Source: an uncultured Eubacteriales bacterium (GTDB lineage Bacteria; Bacillota; Clostridia; Christensenellales; Borkfalkiaceae). From it: 40,460 nt of DNA. The stretch's first letter is position 1, and the number at the start of each line of letters is the position of its first letter. A program made the translations under genes and the position numbers. The stretch spans positions 1 to 40,460 of the forward strand of contig UQHL01000025.1 of NCBI GenBank assembly GCA_900540805.1. The letters run 5' to 3'. The notes under the pieces were generated by a model. It worked only from the letters and a program-made list of their open reading frames with translations, searched no databases and was not told the origin of the DNA. Below are positions 16,470 to 23,370 of this stretch, piece after piece.

Positions 16470-16547
16470 GCGGAAATGCGTAAGCACGAAGTATTTACAG
16501 GCATTTCCGCGCCTTATTCAAACATAACTTCAGTTATGTTATAATAA
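16470..16547 (+). repeat. Dispersed hairpin element, copy 1
   Basis: Stem GCGGAAATGC (16470-16479) / GCATTTCCGC (16501-16510) enclosing a 21-nt loop with GTAAGCACGAAG at its start, then GCCTTATTCAA, then a second palindrome AACATAACT-TC-AGTTATGTT (16521-16540). TTATAATAA occurs at both edges (16459-16467 and 16539-16547). Two related copies lie at 40268 and 40348. Confidence 0.75.
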
Positions 16548-16654
16548 TACCGAAAAAGGTGAAGTGCGGCTGAAAAAGTTCGGGTTTTATACCGAAAAAG
16601 CCAAAAAACACACAAAAACAGATCGAAGAAAAACGGAAAGCGAGGATAAGGAAA

Positions 16655-17659
16655 ATGCGCCGATTATTGCAGTCAACCCGCTCTTATGCGCTTTTGAAAG
16701 CGGAAAAGGAAGAAAACAGGCTCAATCACGCCTATCTGCTCATTTTCGACGACGCGCGCAACCTCAAGACGGCGCTCAAGGAATTTGCCAAAATTTTCTT
16801 TAACGAGGAAGGAAATCCTTTCGCTTCGGAACGGATTTTCGAACTCATTGACGCGGAGACCTTTTCCGACTGTCTCTTTTTTCCCGCGGAAGGGAAAAAA
16901 TTTTCCGTGGAGGACGCGGAAAAAATAACCGAGGAAAGCGCCCTCAAACCCGTCGAGGGGAACAGGAAGCTGTTTGTCGTCGGCGATTTTGCCGAAGCTA
17001 CCGTTCAGGCGCAGAACAAGCTTTTGAAGCTTCTCGAGGAGCCGCCCGCGGGCGTATGCTTTCTCCTCGGCGCCACGGTGACGTTTCCAGTTCTGCCCAC
17101 GGTGCTCTCGCGCGCGGAAAAGCTGGAAATCCCCGCCTTTTCCGTAAAGGAAGTGAAGGCTTGTCTCGAAAGAATGTATTCCGTTTCCGCATCCGACGCG
17201 GCTCTTTATGCGGCGGCTTCGGGCGGCTGCGTGGGCGAGGCCCAAAACATTTTGGAGGGAGGGTATTATAAGGCTCTTACCGCCGACGCCTTCGAGCTGG
17301 CGGAGACAGATCCTTTCCGCCTGCCCGCCCTGGTCAAAAGGGTAGGCGAAACAAAATATAAAAAGGAGCTGCTCTCTCTGCTTCGGCTGATTTTCCGCGA
17401 CGCGCTCATTCTCAAAACCTCGAAAATAAACGGCGTAAGCGATTCGGGAAAAACGGGAAAAAACCGCGCCGAAAAGTATCTGATGTTGAAATCGGAAACG
17501 GAACGGCTGCGCGCGATCAGCGATTATTATCGCCTAAACGCTCTGCTTTCGGCGCAGGAGGCGCTTTCGGAGGCAGAAAAGCAAATCCGCTTCAACGGCG
17601 TTTTTCCGCAGTGTCTCGAAATCTGCATGGCTAAAATTCTCGAGCAGAACGACCGCTGA
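16655..17659 (+). CDS. holB: DNA polymerase III delta' subunit
   Basis: Clamp-loader subunit, 334 residues. AAA+-like N-terminal part without Walker A, as usual for delta'. Visible: HAYLLIFDD near residue 25, KLFVVGDFAEATVQAQNKLLKLLEEPPAGVCFLLGA (sensor region with LLKxLEEPP) and PTVLSRAEKLEI. A helical C-terminal collar follows. It loads the clamp made from dnaN 4 kb downstream. AAGGAA precedes the ATG. A promoter and a hairpin element lie in the 262-bp gap before it. Confidence 0.93.
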   Translation: MRRLLQSTRSYALLKAEKEENRLNHAYLLIFDDARNLKTALKEFAKIFFNEEGNPFASERIFELIDAETFSDCLFFPAEGKKFSVEDAEKITEESALKPVEGNRKLFVVGDFAEATVQAQNKLLKLLEEPPAGVCFLLGATVTFPVLPTVLSRAEKLEIPAFSVKEVKACLERMYSVSASDAALYAAASGGCVGEAQNILEGGYYKALTADAFELAETDPFRLPALVKRVGETKYKKELLSLLRLIFRDALILKTSKINGVSDSGKTGKNRAEKYLMLKSETERLRAISDYYRLNALLSAQEALSEAEKQIRFNGVFPQCLEICMAKILEQNDR

Positions 17660-17731
17660 CGCCTTTTTCACAAAACCAAAGATCGTCTCCCGCGGGACGT
17701 GTGCCCGTCGGACGGAGATAAAGGAATAGTT

Positions 17732-18592
17732 ATGACAAAAGTAGTGGTAATCAAATTCAAAAACGGCGGAAAGCTGTATTACTTTTCGCCCCGACAGGGC
17801 GAGGTCTATGAAAGGAATATGCCCGTCGTCGTCGAGACGGCGCGGGGGCTGGAGTTCGCCTGGGTAGCGTATTCCGAACGCGAAGTGGAGGACAAGGAAG
17901 TGGTGCAGCCGCTGAAGCCGATCATTCGTATCGCCACCCAGCGCGACAAGGAATTTTATGCGGCGTGCGAGGCGAAGAAGCCGCAGGCCATGCAGGTCTG
18001 CAAGGAAAAAATAGCCAAGCACGGGCTGGAGATGAAGCTGATCGACTGCGAATACACCTTCGACGGCACAAAGATCGTCTTTTATTTCACTTCCGCAGGC
18101 AGGGTGGATTTCAGAGAGCTTGTGAAAGACCTTGCCTCCGTCTTTCATATCCGTATCGAGCTCAGGCAGGTGGGCACGCGGGACGAAACGAAATATCTCG
18201 GCGGAATCGCTCCCTGCGGACGGGTCTGTTGCTGTGCGGGCAATATGCCCGAATTCAAAAAGGTGAGCATCAAAATGGCCAAAACGCAGGGCCTGTCCCT
18301 GAATCCGGGCAAGATCAGCGGCCTTTGCGGGCGGCTGATGTGCTGTTTAAGTTATGAGAGCGAATACTACGCCGACGCCTATAAAAAGATGCCCAAAACG
18401 GGCTCGGAGGTGGGCACGCCCGAAGGCAAGGGAACGGTCGTCTCCGTCAATATGCTGAAGATGACGGTAAAGGTAAAGATAGACGACCACAACGGCGGCC
18501 TTATCTTTAAGGATTTTCCCGCCGAGGACATTCGTTTCAGAAAGGGACAGCAACAGGAGGAAGAGGATTCTTCAACCGAAGTTTCCGAATGA
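17732..18592 (+). CDS. ricT: RicT (YaaT), PSP1-domain protein
   Basis: 286 residues, PSP1 domain. In B. subtilis RicT joins RicA and RicF in a complex with iron-sulfur clusters that acts with RNase Y in mRNA processing and affects Spo0A activation. Cys-rich motifs CGRVCCCAG and CGRLMCCLSYE are the cluster ligand region. Starts at ATG 17732 with AAAGGAA upstream; a longer frame from 17699 lacks support. The C-terminal tail is acidic. Follows holB by 72 nt as in B. subtilis. Confidence 0.95.
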   Translation: MTKVVVIKFKNGGKLYYFSPRQGEVYERNMPVVVETARGLEFAWVAYSEREVEDKEVVQPLKPIIRIATQRDKEFYAACEAKKPQAMQVCKEKIAKHGLEMKLIDCEYTFDGTKIVFYFTSAGRVDFRELVKDLASVFHIRIELRQVGTRDETKYLGGIAPCGRVCCCAGNMPEFKKVSIKMAKTQGLSLNPGKISGLCGRLMCCLSYESEYYADAYKKMPKTGSEVGTPEGKGTVVSVNMLKMTVKVKIDDHNGGLIFKDFPAEDIRFRKGQQQEEEDSSTEVSE

Positions 18593-18666
18593 TCTCGTCC
18601 CTGCCCCTCCCGTTTCTATTTCCATGCAGTAAATGCCCCCGCTAAAGAGGGAAAATATTTACCTAC

Positions 18667-18703
18667 AAAAGTCTCCGTCCTTCAAAAAGACGGAGACTTT
18701 TTT
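18667..18703. terminator. Bidirectional terminator between ricT and the BclA-like gene
   Basis: GTCTCCGTC / GACGGAGAC stem flanked by AAAA and TTTTTT. It serves converging transcripts. Confidence 0.85.
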
Positions 18704-19226
18704 ATGCGAGCCGAACGACGACGAGAGAGGCGCCCGATTCCCTTTGCAGGGAGACGGCGATATCGAGAGAGTAAAGCTGAAGCGCAAGGACGTCGCCCGC
18801 GTTTAGTATGCAGATCGAAGAGGCGAAAAAGCAAGAATTTCCTCCCGAACAGGCGCGGACGGTTTCCGGAAGGGGAACGCCGTTTTTCACAATCCGCGAT
18901 TTCAAGGAAGCTGCTTGCACCGTACGGACGTCGTACGTCATAAAATACGTTCCCGCTTTCTCTACGGTAAAGGAAGTAAAACTTTCGCCGGGCGTAAATC
19001 CTCTGCTCACGAGGAAGCGGTTCAACGGCACGGCCGTGCCGTGCGCGGATACTTCCAAAATCGTTCCGCCCGTATTCACCGCGGAAAGGTGGGCGGTCGT
19101 ATAATTTTTTCCCGCCGATCCGCGCGGCCCCCGAGGTCCCTTCGGCCCTTCGATCAGCTTCACCCGCTCGCTGCTGCAAGGGTATCCGTCCCGATCGAAC
19201 CCGTCGCACTTAAAATATTCCGCCAT
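18702..19226 (-). CDS. BclA-like spore-surface protein with short collagen motif
   Basis: 174 residues. After an N-terminal Cys-containing part comes a very short collagen-like stretch (GPKGPRGPRGSAG, residues 28-40), then a beta-rich domain ending NAGDVLALQLYSLDIAVSLQRESGASLVVVRLA, the pattern of the C1q/TNF-like C-terminal domain of exosporium collagen-like proteins such as BclA. Those form trimers on the spore surface. A sigma-K-like promoter upstream agrees with late mother-cell expression. The collagen part has only about four triplets, far fewer than usual. GGGAG precedes the ATG. Confidence 0.75.
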   Translation of the reverse strand: MAEYFKCDGFDRDGYPCSSERVKLIEGPKGPRGPRGSAGKNYTTAHLSAVNTGGTILEVSAHGTAVPLNRFLVSRGFTPGESFTSFTVEKAGTYFMTYDVRTVQAASLKSRIVKNGVPLPETVRACSGGNSCFFASSICILNAGDVLALQLYSLDIAVSLQRESGASLVVVRLA

Positions 19227-19276
19227 ACCCGTCTCCCGCTGTCCGTTCGGCTAAAAACGCCGCTTATTTTCTTTGT

Positions 19277-19304
19277 TATCTTATGAACGGCGGAAAAAAA
19301 GTGT
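19277..19304 (-). promoter_or_regulatory. Sigma-K-like promoter of the BclA-like gene
   Basis: On the minus strand AC (19304-19303), 17-nt spacer, CATAAGATA (19285-19277), matching AC-16/17-CATAnnnTA of sigma-K. It lies 50 nt before the start codon of a spore-surface-type gene. Confidence 0.55.
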
Positions 19305-19332
19305 GAAAAAAGAGCCGAATCTTCGGCTCTTT
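19304..19332 (-). terminator. Terminator after the SLOG-family gene
   Basis: 10-bp perfect stem (AAAGAGCCGA / TCGGCTCTTT), loop ATCT, with six T following on the minus strand. The stop codon overlaps the stem. Confidence 0.8.
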
Positions 19333-19813
19333 ACACGTTAAAAACGGGTTTTCCTTTTTTCAAAAAACAGTTAAGCGTATGAGCGGCGCCCCCCTTTTCC
19401 TTTCGGCAATAGGCGATCAAAGCGTCCGCCCGTTCCGCCATATAAGCGTTCCGCCTCTGCATACAGCCTCTGAAATATCTCTCGGCCAAAAGAATCTTTT
19501 CGTCGCACGAGGCGAGGATTTTTACGTATCTCTTTTTATCCTCAAAGGAAAAATATTTTTCCTGCCCGTCGCACGGGATACACGCCGCCAGACGGAGAAA
19601 GGGAAGCTTTCTTTTCAGTTCTACAACGCATTCGGCCGCATACAGATCAAAGCCCGCCGCCATGCCGCAGTAAAAGAGGCTGACTCCCCTAGAAACGCAG
19701 CTTTCGATTTCTTTTTTCAGCCGTTCGGGGTCGAAATCCTCCCCGAGGCGCCGATGTCCCGTAAAGGCGCAGGAAGTAATTTTTTCCGTCGTCTCTATGC
19801 GCAACTGTTCCAT
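19331..19813 (-). CDS. SLOG-domain protein, YpsA/DUF1273-like
   Basis: 160 residues. The start ITSCAFTGHRRLGEDF is the nucleotide-binding motif of the YpsA branch of the SLOG superfamily; FYCGMAAGFDLYAAECVVELK holds the second conserved Gly-rich part, and ADALIAYCRKEKGGAAHTLNCFLKKGKPVFNV closes the Rossmann-like fold. B. subtilis YpsA affects cell division, but the ligand is not known. Lies between rsmG and the BclA-like gene, all on the minus strand, 36 nt after rsmG. Confidence 0.8.
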   Translation of the reverse strand: MEQLRIETTEKITSCAFTGHRRLGEDFDPERLKKEIESCVSRGVSLFYCGMAAGFDLYAAECVVELKRKLPFLRLAACIPCDGQEKYFSFEDKKRYVKILASCDEKILLAERYFRGCMQRRNAYMAERADALIAYCRKEKGGAAHTLNCFLKKGKPVFNV

Positions 19814-19849
19814 CTCTCCCCCTTTTCCGCCGTCTCAACCCTGCCCCCG

Positions 19850-20548
19850 TCAAAGGGGAGACTTTCTCTCTTTTCCGTTGCCGCGGGGATATTTCGCGGG
19901 CGTGGGCTTAGTCTTTTCGATGATCGCCAGGCTCCTGTCCCCGTACCCTTCGGGCAGGGAATACAGAGCCACCTCTCTTTTTTTCCCGCCGAGCTCCCTA
20001 TACGCGCTTTCCGCCTCGTCTATCTCCGAGACGTCGCCGCTCTTATAGGCGACGAAGGCGCCGCCGACCTTCACGAAGGGGAGACAATATTCGCTCAGGG
20101 TGTTCATTCTGGCCACGGCGCGCGCCACGGAATAATCGAACTTTTCCCTGTATCTTTCCTCCCTTGCCGCGTCCTCTGCACGGATATTCAAAATATTCAT
20201 TCCTTTCAAACCGAGGTTATCCACAACCGCGCGCAGAAATTCACACTTTTTCCCCACGCTTTCCAACAAAGTAAAGGATAAATCCTCCCTCAAAAGCTTC
20301 AGGACGACAGAGGGAAACCCCGCGCCCGAACCGATCTCCGCCACGGACGCTCCCCTTTTGAAAACGCCGCTCCCCGCGCTGCTGTCGAGAAAATGCTTAT
20401 AGAACACGTCCTTCTCTTCCGTAATGGCCGTGAGGTTGTATTTTTCGTTATAATTGAGCAAAAGTGAACGAAACCGCTCAAATTCCGCCCTTTTTTCACC
20501 CTCGATCGCCCGTTGATTTTCTTCTAAAATCCTTTGAATATCCATCAT
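19850..20548 (-). CDS. rsmG: 16S rRNA (guanine527-N7)-methyltransferase
   Basis: 232 residues. SAM-binding motif VAEIGSGAGFPSVVLKLL, then LLESVGKKCEFLRAVVDNLGL and NIRAEDAAREERYREKFDYSVARAVARMNTLSEYCLPFVKVGGAFVAYK are typical RsmG blocks. Start is ATG 20548 or the adjacent ATG 20545. Both lie 6-9 nt after a TATAAT box with no ribosome site, suggesting a leaderless message. rsmG usually follows mnmG near the origin; here neither mnmE nor mnmG is present. Confidence 0.95.
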   Translation of the reverse strand: MMDIQRILEENQRAIEGEKRAEFERFRSLLLNYNEKYNLTAITEEKDVFYKHFLDSSAGSGVFKRGASVAEIGSGAGFPSVVLKLLREDLSFTLLESVGKKCEFLRAVVDNLGLKGMNILNIRAEDAAREERYREKFDYSVARAVARMNTLSEYCLPFVKVGGAFVAYKSGDVSEIDEAESAYRELGGKKREVALYSLPEGYGDRSLAIIEKTKPTPAKYPRGNGKERKSPL

Positions 20549-20554
20549 ATTTCC

Positions 20555-20583
20555 ATTATAGCATACCGAGAAAAAAAATTCAA
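20555..20583 (-). promoter_or_regulatory. Sigma-A promoter abutting the rsmG start codon
   Basis: TTGAAT (20583-20578), 17-nt spacer, TATAAT (20560-20555) on the minus strand. Six nt (GGAAAT) separate the -10 from ATG, so transcription should begin at or next to the start codon. Confidence 0.65.
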
Positions 20584-20666
20584 GCGTTCTGTCGGAAATA
20601 AAAAAATCGTCTTTCCGCCGCGATTAAATTTTCTGCATAAAAGAATCCCTGTTTTTCCGCCGCACC

Positions 20667-20972
20667 TTGTCCACAGATTGAGGACAACCTTATCCACAAT
20701 GTGAACAACTTTTGTGGATAACTTTTTCCAACAGTATTTTTATTTATGCTTTTATTATTTTTATAAATCGGTTACGGACGATCAACATCGGGTTGTCCAC
20801 TTATTCACATTTGATTCACAATTTTATCCACAAAAACAGGCGAACTTATCCACAATTTTTTTCCGTATAAACGCGTTAATTGACGTCCATTAACGCTGAA
20901 AAAGGGTCTTTTTTTGTCGAAAATCAAAAGTTATCCACAATTCCACCGTCCCTATTACTAATACTAATAATA
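20667..20972 (+). other. oriC: Chromosomal replication origin (oriC) with DnaA boxes and DnaA-trios
   Basis: Perfect TTATCCACA boxes at 20690-20698, 20824-20832, 20846-20854 and 20931-20939 (plus) and 20713-20721 (minus). Variants: TTGTCCACA 20667-20675, TTGTCCACT 20793-20801, TTATTCACA 20801-20809. After the last box comes a GC-rich stretch, then seven trinucleotides of the DnaA-trio type at 20952-20972 (minus strand TAT/TAG/TAA units), then AT-rich DNA. This box, GC-rich, trio order is that of the B. subtilis unwinding region. Gene neighbours (rsmG, dnaN, rpmH) support it. Confidence 0.85.
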
Positions 20973-21102
20973 CCTTTTTTAACAAAATAATCAACGTGGA
21001 GCGGGAAAGCGGAGCCTCTTTATGAAATTTTTACGGGAGAAAAGGAAGCCGCGCGGCCGAGAAATTTTTTGGAAAAAATTTATAAGGGAAAAAGGTTTTT
21101 GC

Positions 21103-21131
21103 TTGCCAAAAAGCAATATATATGGTAAAAT
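21103..21131 (+). promoter_or_regulatory. Sigma-A promoter of dnaN
   Basis: TTGCCA (21103-21108), 17-nt spacer, TAAAAT (21126-21131). A CCGCCG/CGGCGG hairpin lies in the 55-nt leader before the ribosome site. Confidence 0.65.
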
Positions 21132-21193
21132 GATTCCGAGTTGAAAGATATCCCCGCCGCAAAACGGCGGCGGCAAAAAAGGAGCGGAAAACT

Positions 21194-22294
21194 ATGAAAT
21201 TTATATGCGACGGGCTCGTCCTTTCGGACGCGGCGGTGACGGTAAGCAAAGCGTGTTCCACCAAGACGACGACTCCCGTGCTCGAATGTATCAAAATCGG
21301 AGCGCAGAACGACGTGGTGACGCTGCTCGCCTACGACGGCGAAATCTCCATCGAAAAGAAAATAAAGGCGGACGTCCTCGAAGAGGGCGAAATTTGCGTC
21401 AACGGCAGATTTTTCTCCGATTTCATCGGCAAGGTGTCGGGCATGAACGTGGTGATCTCCACGGGGGACAAGGGGCTTGAAATCCGTTACGAGGATTCCG
21501 AATCCTTTATGCAGGCGCTTCCCGCGTCGGAATTTCCCTCGATCAAGGGAGAAGCGGGGGAAGAGTATTTCGAAGTGAAGGAGGCGGCCCTCAAAGCCCT
21601 CATCTCCAAGACGGTATTCTGCTGCGCCACCGACGAAAGCAGGCCTATATTAAAGGGCTGTCTGCTGGAGACGGAGGGAGGAAAGCTGCACGCGACCGCG
21701 CTCGACGGCTACCGCATGGCGGTTTCGCAGTGCGAAGCGGCGGGCGGAAACGGCAACGTCAAGATCGTGTGCCCCGCGCGCACCCTCACCGAAATTTCGA
21801 GGATGCTCGAGGGCGGAGACGAAACGCTTAAAATTTACGTCGCAAAAAACATGCTGTTTGTCAGCGTGGACGATACGGTGCTCACCTCCCGCCTCTATAC
21901 GGGCGAATTCGTCAACAAGAGCAATATTTTCCCGCCCGCGTTTTCCACGCAGTTCTGCGTTTCGCGCGCCGAGCTGATCGAGAGCGTGGAGCGCGCGTCC
22001 GTGCTCATCCGCGGGGATAAAAACAATCTGATCATTTTCGAGGTCAAGGGCGGAAATATCCTCATCACCGCCAATTCGGAGATCGGCAACGTGTCGGAGT
22101 GCGTCAAGGGCGAGATGTCGGGCAAGGAGCTTAAGATCGCCATGAACGGAAAATTTATGCTCGACGCGCTGAAGGCGCTCGACGAAGATAAGGTAAAACT
22201 TTCCTTCAATACGCCCATCGCGCCCTTTACTTTGGAAAATAAGGACAGCCAGGAAAGCTCTTATTTGATTTTGCCTGTCAGAACCACCGCATAA
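21194..22294 (+). CDS. dnaN: DNA polymerase III beta sliding clamp
   Basis: 366 residues, full family length with three clamp domains. MKFICDGLVLSDAAVTVSKACSTKTTTPVLECIKIGAQ is the typical start; RPILKGCLLETEGGKLHATALDGYRMAVS marks domain 2 and the end YLILPVRTT fits the family C-terminus YLIxPVR. AAGGAG precedes the ATG. Normally dnaN follows dnaA; here it has its own promoter and oriC lies directly upstream. Confidence 0.97.
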   Translation: MKFICDGLVLSDAAVTVSKACSTKTTTPVLECIKIGAQNDVVTLLAYDGEISIEKKIKADVLEEGEICVNGRFFSDFIGKVSGMNVVISTGDKGLEIRYEDSESFMQALPASEFPSIKGEAGEEYFEVKEAALKALISKTVFCCATDESRPILKGCLLETEGGKLHATALDGYRMAVSQCEAAGGNGNVKIVCPARTLTEISRMLEGGDETLKIYVAKNMLFVSVDDTVLTSRLYTGEFVNKSNIFPPAFSTQFCVSRAELIESVERASVLIRGDKNNLIIFEVKGGNILITANSEIGNVSECVKGEMSGKELKIAMNGKFMLDALKALDEDKVKLSFNTPIAPFTLENKDSQESSYLILPVRTTA

Positions 22295-22298
22295 TCGC

Positions 22299-22328
22299 TT
22301 GACGGGAGAATTAAATTTGCGCTATAAT
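22299..22328 (+). promoter_or_regulatory. Sigma-A promoter of the rpmH operon
   Basis: TTGACG (22299-22304), 18-nt spacer, TATAAT (22323-22328). Leader of about 125 nt before rpmH. Confidence 0.75.
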
Positions 22329-22458
22329 GATAAAAGAGGCTTTTTCCGAAAGAAAAGAGCTTTCTTTTCGACGAAGCAAAACCCCGGCTTTTAAGGACCG
22401 CGAGACGCGCGGCGCCGGTAAAAAATAAAAACAAATCAAAAAACAGGAGACAAACGAC

Positions 22459-22593
22459 ATGAAAAGAACGTATCAGCCCAAAAAGAGAACGAGAAACAAG
22501 GTTCACGGCTTCAGAAAGAGAATGGCTTCCACGGCGGGAAGAAAGGTGCTGAAGAGAAGAAGAGACAAGGGCAGAAAGAAGCTTACCTATTAA
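22459..22593 (+). CDS. rpmH: Ribosomal protein bL34
   Basis: 44 residues: MKRTYQPKKRTRNKVHGF followed by RKRMASTAGRKVLKRRRDKGRKKLTY, a textbook bL34 sequence of the large ribosomal subunit. AGGAGA lies 8 nt before the ATG. Starts the rpmH-rnpA-yidD-yidC-khpB series. Confidence 0.97.
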   Translation: MKRTYQPKKRTRNKVHGFRKRMASTAGRKVLKRRRDKGRKKLTY

Positions 22594-22709
22594 GGGACAA
22601 GCGCCCGGACGGGAAAGGCCGCAGTACAGTTTTGTAAATGCGGCTTATTCGTTATTATCCGCGCTTTTTAAGGCAGGGCGACGGCGGGAAACGGAAGCGG
22701 GAGAAACGC

Positions 22710-23027
22710 ATGGAATATTTGAGAGTTAAAAAACAAGCGGACTTTCAAAAGCTTTTTTCGAAAGGCAGGCGGGCGTTTTCCCCTTCCCTCACGATGATCT
22801 GTATGCCCTCTCCGCAGACGCGCATGGGCATCTCGGTGGGAAAAAGGCACGGCAAGAGCGTGCAGCGCAATCGGATCAAGCGGCTGCTTCGCGAAGCTTT
22901 CCGCGCGGAGCTCAAGGAGATGAAGGGGACGTGGACAATCGTGCTCGTTCCCAAAGTCAGGGACGAATACGAGCTTTCCACCTTCAGAAAACATTTGAAA
23001 TGTATGATAAAAAAGGAAAAACTGTAA
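22710..23027 (+). CDS. rnpA: Ribonuclease P protein component
   Basis: 105 residues, slightly short for the family. Protein cofactor of RNase P, which trims tRNA 5' ends. MEYLRVKKQADFQKLFSKGRR at the start, GISVGKRHGKSVQRNRIKRLLREAFR is the RNR-box helix that binds the RNA. ATG 22710 has GGGAG 6 nt upstream; an in-frame upstream ATG at 22638 lacks a ribosome site. Confidence 0.95.
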   Translation: MEYLRVKKQADFQKLFSKGRRAFSPSLTMICMPSPQTRMGISVGKRHGKSVQRNRIKRLLREAFRAELKEMKGTWTIVLVPKVRDEYELSTFRKHLKCMIKKEKL

Positions 23028-23029
23028 GC

Positions 23030-23326
23030 GTGCATTTTTTCGCGCTCGCAAGGGAAAACGCGAAATATTTGAGAAAAAGGGTTTTCAGGCCCTATCTCAA
23101 AATGCTTTGCATGCGGCTGATCCTCTTTTATCAGAAACATCTGTCGAAGCATACCTGTCTCTATCGTCCTACCTGCTCGCAGTACACGCTGGAGTGCATC
23201 AACAACCACGGCGCTCTTTTCGGGATACTCTTGGGCGCGTGGCGGATATTGAGATGCAATCCCTTTTCCAAAGGGGGATACGATCCCGCGCCGGAAAATT
23301 ATTTCAAAAGGCGCTGGGTGCTCTGA
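23030..23326 (+). CDS. yidD: YidD membrane-insertion efficiency factor
   Basis: Core residues MRLILFYQKHLSKHTCLYRPTCSQYTLECINNHGALFGILLGAWRILRCNPFSKGGYDP match YidD, including the three Cys and the NPFxxGGxDP end. YidD sits at the membrane and assists YidC. The start is uncertain: GTG 23030, just after rnpA with an AAGGAAAA stretch upstream, gives 98 residues; ATG 23102 or 23111 gives the usual 71-74 residues but has no ribosome site. A charged N-terminal extension would be unusual. Confidence 0.88.
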   Translation: MHFFALARENAKYLRKRVFRPYLKMLCMRLILFYQKHLSKHTCLYRPTCSQYTLECINNHGALFGILLGAWRILRCNPFSKGGYDPAPENYFKRRWVL

Positions 23327-23370
23327 ATTTTTTCAAAGTCTCATCAAAAAAGGTTAATTGAAATAGAATA

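Noticed and set aside
16459..16547. Transposon-type mobile element
   Set aside because: The flanking TTATAATAA words could be a target duplication, but both also read as -10 boxes, and no terminal repeats or transposase are present.
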